Part shown: piece after piece, positions 5,963 to 7,559 of the stretch | Numbering within the stretch: the first letter of the stretch is position 1 | How the letters are laid out: the number at the start of each line of letters is the position of its first letter | NCBI GenBank assembly: GCA_938008665.1 | Contig: CALLKA010000128.1 | Location: 1-7,559, forward strand | Reading direction: 5' to 3' | DNA length: 7,559 nucleotides | Origin: an uncultured Bacteroidota bacterium | Lineage (GTDB): Bacteria; Bacteroidota; Bacteroidia; Chitinophagales; Chitinophagaceae | Made by a program: the position numbers and the translations under genes | The notes under the pieces: model-generated | The model's database searches: none | The model's input: the letters and a program-made list of their open reading frames with translations, nothing else | What the model was told of the DNA's origin: nothing

Positions 5963-7559
5963 ATAACTATATCAGAATATATGAAAAAAAATAAAGAAAC
6001 AATAGTTCCTATTGTTAAAAAACGATATTTTGAATTTTACGAAGAAGGTGGAAAAAATGTGGTATCGTGGAATATGAGGCGATTTAGTGGAGACACTAGT
6101 TTGCCAAGTCCAGCTCAATCTATATGCTTAGGCACACCTGCAACTTTTACAAGCCCGCCTTTGGGTGGACTTGTAGGTACTTATTCTAGTTCAAATACTT
6201 CAATTGCTACAGTCGATCCTAGTACAGGATTAATTACTGGTGTTTCTGGCGGTTCTGTAAATATTACTGGTGGTTTAGGTGTAACTGGCGCTACAACATT
6301 AAGATCAACCCTCAGCGTTGCAGGAGCAGCCGATTTAGCAGCTGCATTAGGTGTCCAAGGCTCTGCAAATATAACTGGTGGACTTGGTGTTACAGGAGCC
6401 ACAGTATTAAGATCTACTCTTAATGTAACTGGAGCTGGCAACTTTGCTTCAACTGTGGGAATACAAGGCAACACTGATATTACAGGAGGACTTGGAGTAA
6501 CTGGTGCAGTTACATTGAGATCAACTCTTAATGTAACAGGCGCAACTACTTTATCTTCTGCTCTTAATGTAACTGGTGCTGGTAATTTTGCATCAACTGT
6601 AGGAATACAAGGCAATGCTGATATAAATGGCGGTCTTGGAGTAACTGGTGCAACAATCTTAAGATCAACATTGAATGTTTCAGGAGCAGCAACATTTAAT
6701 TCATCTCTTACTGTTCTAGGAACATTCAATATTGCAGCCAATACTCAGTCAACATCATCTACTACGGGTGCATTGACAATAGTTGGCGGTCTTGGTGTAA
6801 GTGGAAATGTTAATGTTGGCACAGGGCTTACAGTTTCTGGAGCTGCTGGATTTAGTTCAACTCTTGTAGTAGTTGGTGCTGCAACAATGAGTTCAACCCT
6901 CGCAGTAACTGGTAATGCAAACTTAAGTAATGCTGGTTTAAGTGGCAATCTTGATGTAACAGGTGGCTTGGGAGTTACAGGTGCAACTACATTAAGATCT
7001 ACTCTCAATGTAACTGGGGTAACTACTTTATCTTCTGCTCTTAGTGTAACAGGCGCTGGCAACTTTGCTTCAACAGTTGGTGTTGCTGGCTCACTCAATG
7101 TAACTGGTGGCCTTGGAGTAACTGCAGCAACCAATTTGTTATCAACATTGAATGTTTCAGGAATTACCACAATCTCTAGTGGAACTAATTCAACATCCAC
7201 GACATCAGGAGCCCTCCAGGTGACAGGTGGTGTTGGTATAGGTGGTAGTGTCTACCTTGGTGGAAAGTTGAATCTTGCTGCTTCAACATCTACTTTTGCA
7301 TCAATGAGAATTACGCCAGGAACATATTCTGGAACTGGTGCAACTTCTGGAGATCTCTGGTGGGATAATACAGGTCTGTACTTCCGTGATAATGCAGGAA
7401 ACAACAATAACCTCTTAAGTATGGCAGGAACAGTTACCGCAACTGGTGGTGTCATTGGAAGATTGCCAGTATTCTCATCGGCAACAAATATAACCTCAAG
7501 TGTTGCTTACACTGGTACAGGAGCATCAAACGCAACCACATATGCAATTGATGCAAGTA
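5900..7559 (+). CDS. Mosaic open frame: GT2 start, Big_2 fragment, then phage-fibre-like repeat protein (3' incomplete)
   Basis: One plus-strand frame runs from ATG 5900 to the window end without a stop (553 codons); an in-frame TAA at 5894-5896 precedes it. Segments: residues 1-21, MALSVAMCTYNGSRF then IKDQLN, the beta-1 and first helix of a GT2 glycosyltransferase; about 22-66, lysine- and glutamate-rich and unrecognised; 67-123, a Big_2 Ig-like fold fragment (YSSSNTSIATVDPSTGLITG); 124 to about 462, repeats headed by GGLGV; then a less repetitive part with SGDLWWDNTGLYFRDN (7348-7395) like phage tail-fibre and virion proteins of aquatic phages. No signal peptide or membrane segment is seen. 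The repeat part alone is well supported as a fibrous structural protein. The GT2 head does not belong with it in any family I know, so a chimera is the favoured explanation. Frame certain, single-gene status doubtful. Confidence 0.6.
   Translation, partial: MALSVAMCTYNGSRFIKDQLNITISEYMKKNKETIVPIVKKRYFEFYEEGGKNVVSWNMRRFSGDTSLPSPAQSICLGTPATFTSPPLGGLVGTYSSSNTSIATVDPSTGLITGVSGGSVNITGGLGVTGATTLRSTLSVAGAADLAAALGVQGSANITGGLGVTGATVLRSTLNVTGAGNFASTVGIQGNTDITGGLGVTGAVTLRSTLNVTGATTLSSALNVTGAGNFASTVGIQGNADINGGLGVTGATILRSTLNVSGAATFNSSLTVLGTFNIAANTQSTSSTTGALTIVGGLGVSGNVNVGTGLTVSGAAGFSSTLVVVGAATMSSTLAVTGNANLSNAGLSGNLDVTGGLGVTGATTLRSTLNVTGVTTLSSALSVTGAGNFASTVGVAGSLNVTGGLGVTAATNLLSTLNVSGITTISSGTNSTSTTSGALQVTGGVGIGGSVYLGGKLNLAASTSTFASMRITPGTYSGTGATSGDLWWDNTGLYFRDNAGNNNNLLSMAGTVTATGGVIGRLPVFSSATNITSSVAYTGTGASNATTYAIDAS
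6098..6268 (+). other. Big_2 (bacterial Ig-like) domain fragment
   Basis: In the long plus-strand frame, residues 67-123 read SPAQSICLGTPATFTS, then GTYSSSNTSIATVDPSTGLITG and GSVNIT. This is the usual end of a Big_2 domain (W/Y-x-SSN-x-x-x-A-T-V-x-x-x-G-x-V/I-T-G-x-x-x-G-x-x-x-I-T), common in large secreted Bacteroidota surface proteins. The opening 'SPAQSICLGTPATF' is the style of tandem Ig-like modules in such proteins. Only one module is present, and it passes directly into the GGLGV repeats at GSVNITGG. Confidence 0.7.
6269..7285 (+). repeat. Coding repeat array: GGLGV units made of ~12-residue modules
   Basis: GGLGV (or GGVGI) recurs at 6269, 6377, 6485, 6629, 6785, 6962, 7106 and 7226. 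Unit lengths are 36, 36, 48, 52, 59, 48 and 40 residues. Within units a 12-residue module of the form S-T-L-N-V-T-G-A-T-T-L-S repeats, so 36 = 3 x 12 and 48 = 4 x 12. Module AGNFASTVG occurs three times (6434, 6578, 7055 regions) with different third-base choices, showing protein-level conservation rather than fresh DNA duplication. The regular hydrophobic-Val-x-Gly pattern suggests a beta-solenoid or trimeric beta-fibre, as in phage tail fibres. Confidence 0.85.

Noticed and set aside
6269..7285. CRISPR array or non-coding tandem repeat
   Set aside because: The 36-base periodicity resembles a CRISPR repeat length, but copies differ at third codon positions, there are no unique spacers of even size, and the frame is open and codes for a regular protein repeat.
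6181..7455. Three minus-strand open frames (6181-6741, 6745-7200, 7252-7455) with proline-rich VTPRPP-type repeats
   Set aside because: They are antisense images of the plus-strand GGLGV/TGA repeat: the codons ACT GGT GGT and similar give Pro-Pro-Val on the other strand. They break at different points while the plus frame is continuous and gives known domain motifs.

Overview
The first ~5.4 kb reads as ordinary chromosome of a low-GC member of the Bacteroidota. The evidence is a GLPGLI-family protein, a DUF4293 membrane protein, a CarboxypepD-reg/TonB-plug outer-membrane receptor, A/T-rich leaders without Shine-Dalgarno sequences, and a serine hydroxymethyltransferase with the Bacteroidota-type insertion. 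The closest look, by memory of protein style only, is Chitinophagaceae; the genus cannot be told.

Layout: (1) 1-801 (+), 3' two-thirds of glyA. (2) 819-1220 (+), DUF4293 four-helix membrane protein. (3) 1221-1973 (-), GLPGLI-family secreted protein, read after (4) 1994-4795 (-), a 933-residue TonB-dependent outer-membrane beta-barrel receptor; these two form a likely operon. (5) 4916-4942, a hairpin terminator. (6) 4992-~5438 (-), a TonB C-terminal (energy transducer) domain that has lost its N-terminal part. Genes 3, 4 and 6 fit a single theme: TonB-powered outer-membrane transport or export.

From about position 5430 the window changes character. A glycosyltransferase without its catalytic N-terminal half begins abruptly inside the TonB gene (5432-5863, +). 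After 36 bases comes the start of a second family-2 glycosyltransferase (ATG at 5900), but only about 21 residues of it look like one. The same reading frame then runs without a stop to the end of the window (553 codons) through an unrecognised ~45-residue stretch, a Big_2 (bacterial Ig-like) domain fragment, seven-plus GGLGV repeat units built from 12-residue modules, and a DLWWD...LYFRD segment of the kind found in phage tail-fibre or structural proteins. GC content rises sharply in this last part.

The most interesting object is this mosaic frame. Read literally it is a giant surface or fibre protein with a glycosyltransferase start. The more economical reading is that the right third is a chain of unrelated fragments joined at short similarities (assembly chimera, or recombination at low-complexity or repeat sequence). 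The junctions are listed separately so that each can be tested. No RNA gene, CRISPR array, insertion sequence or attachment site was seen.
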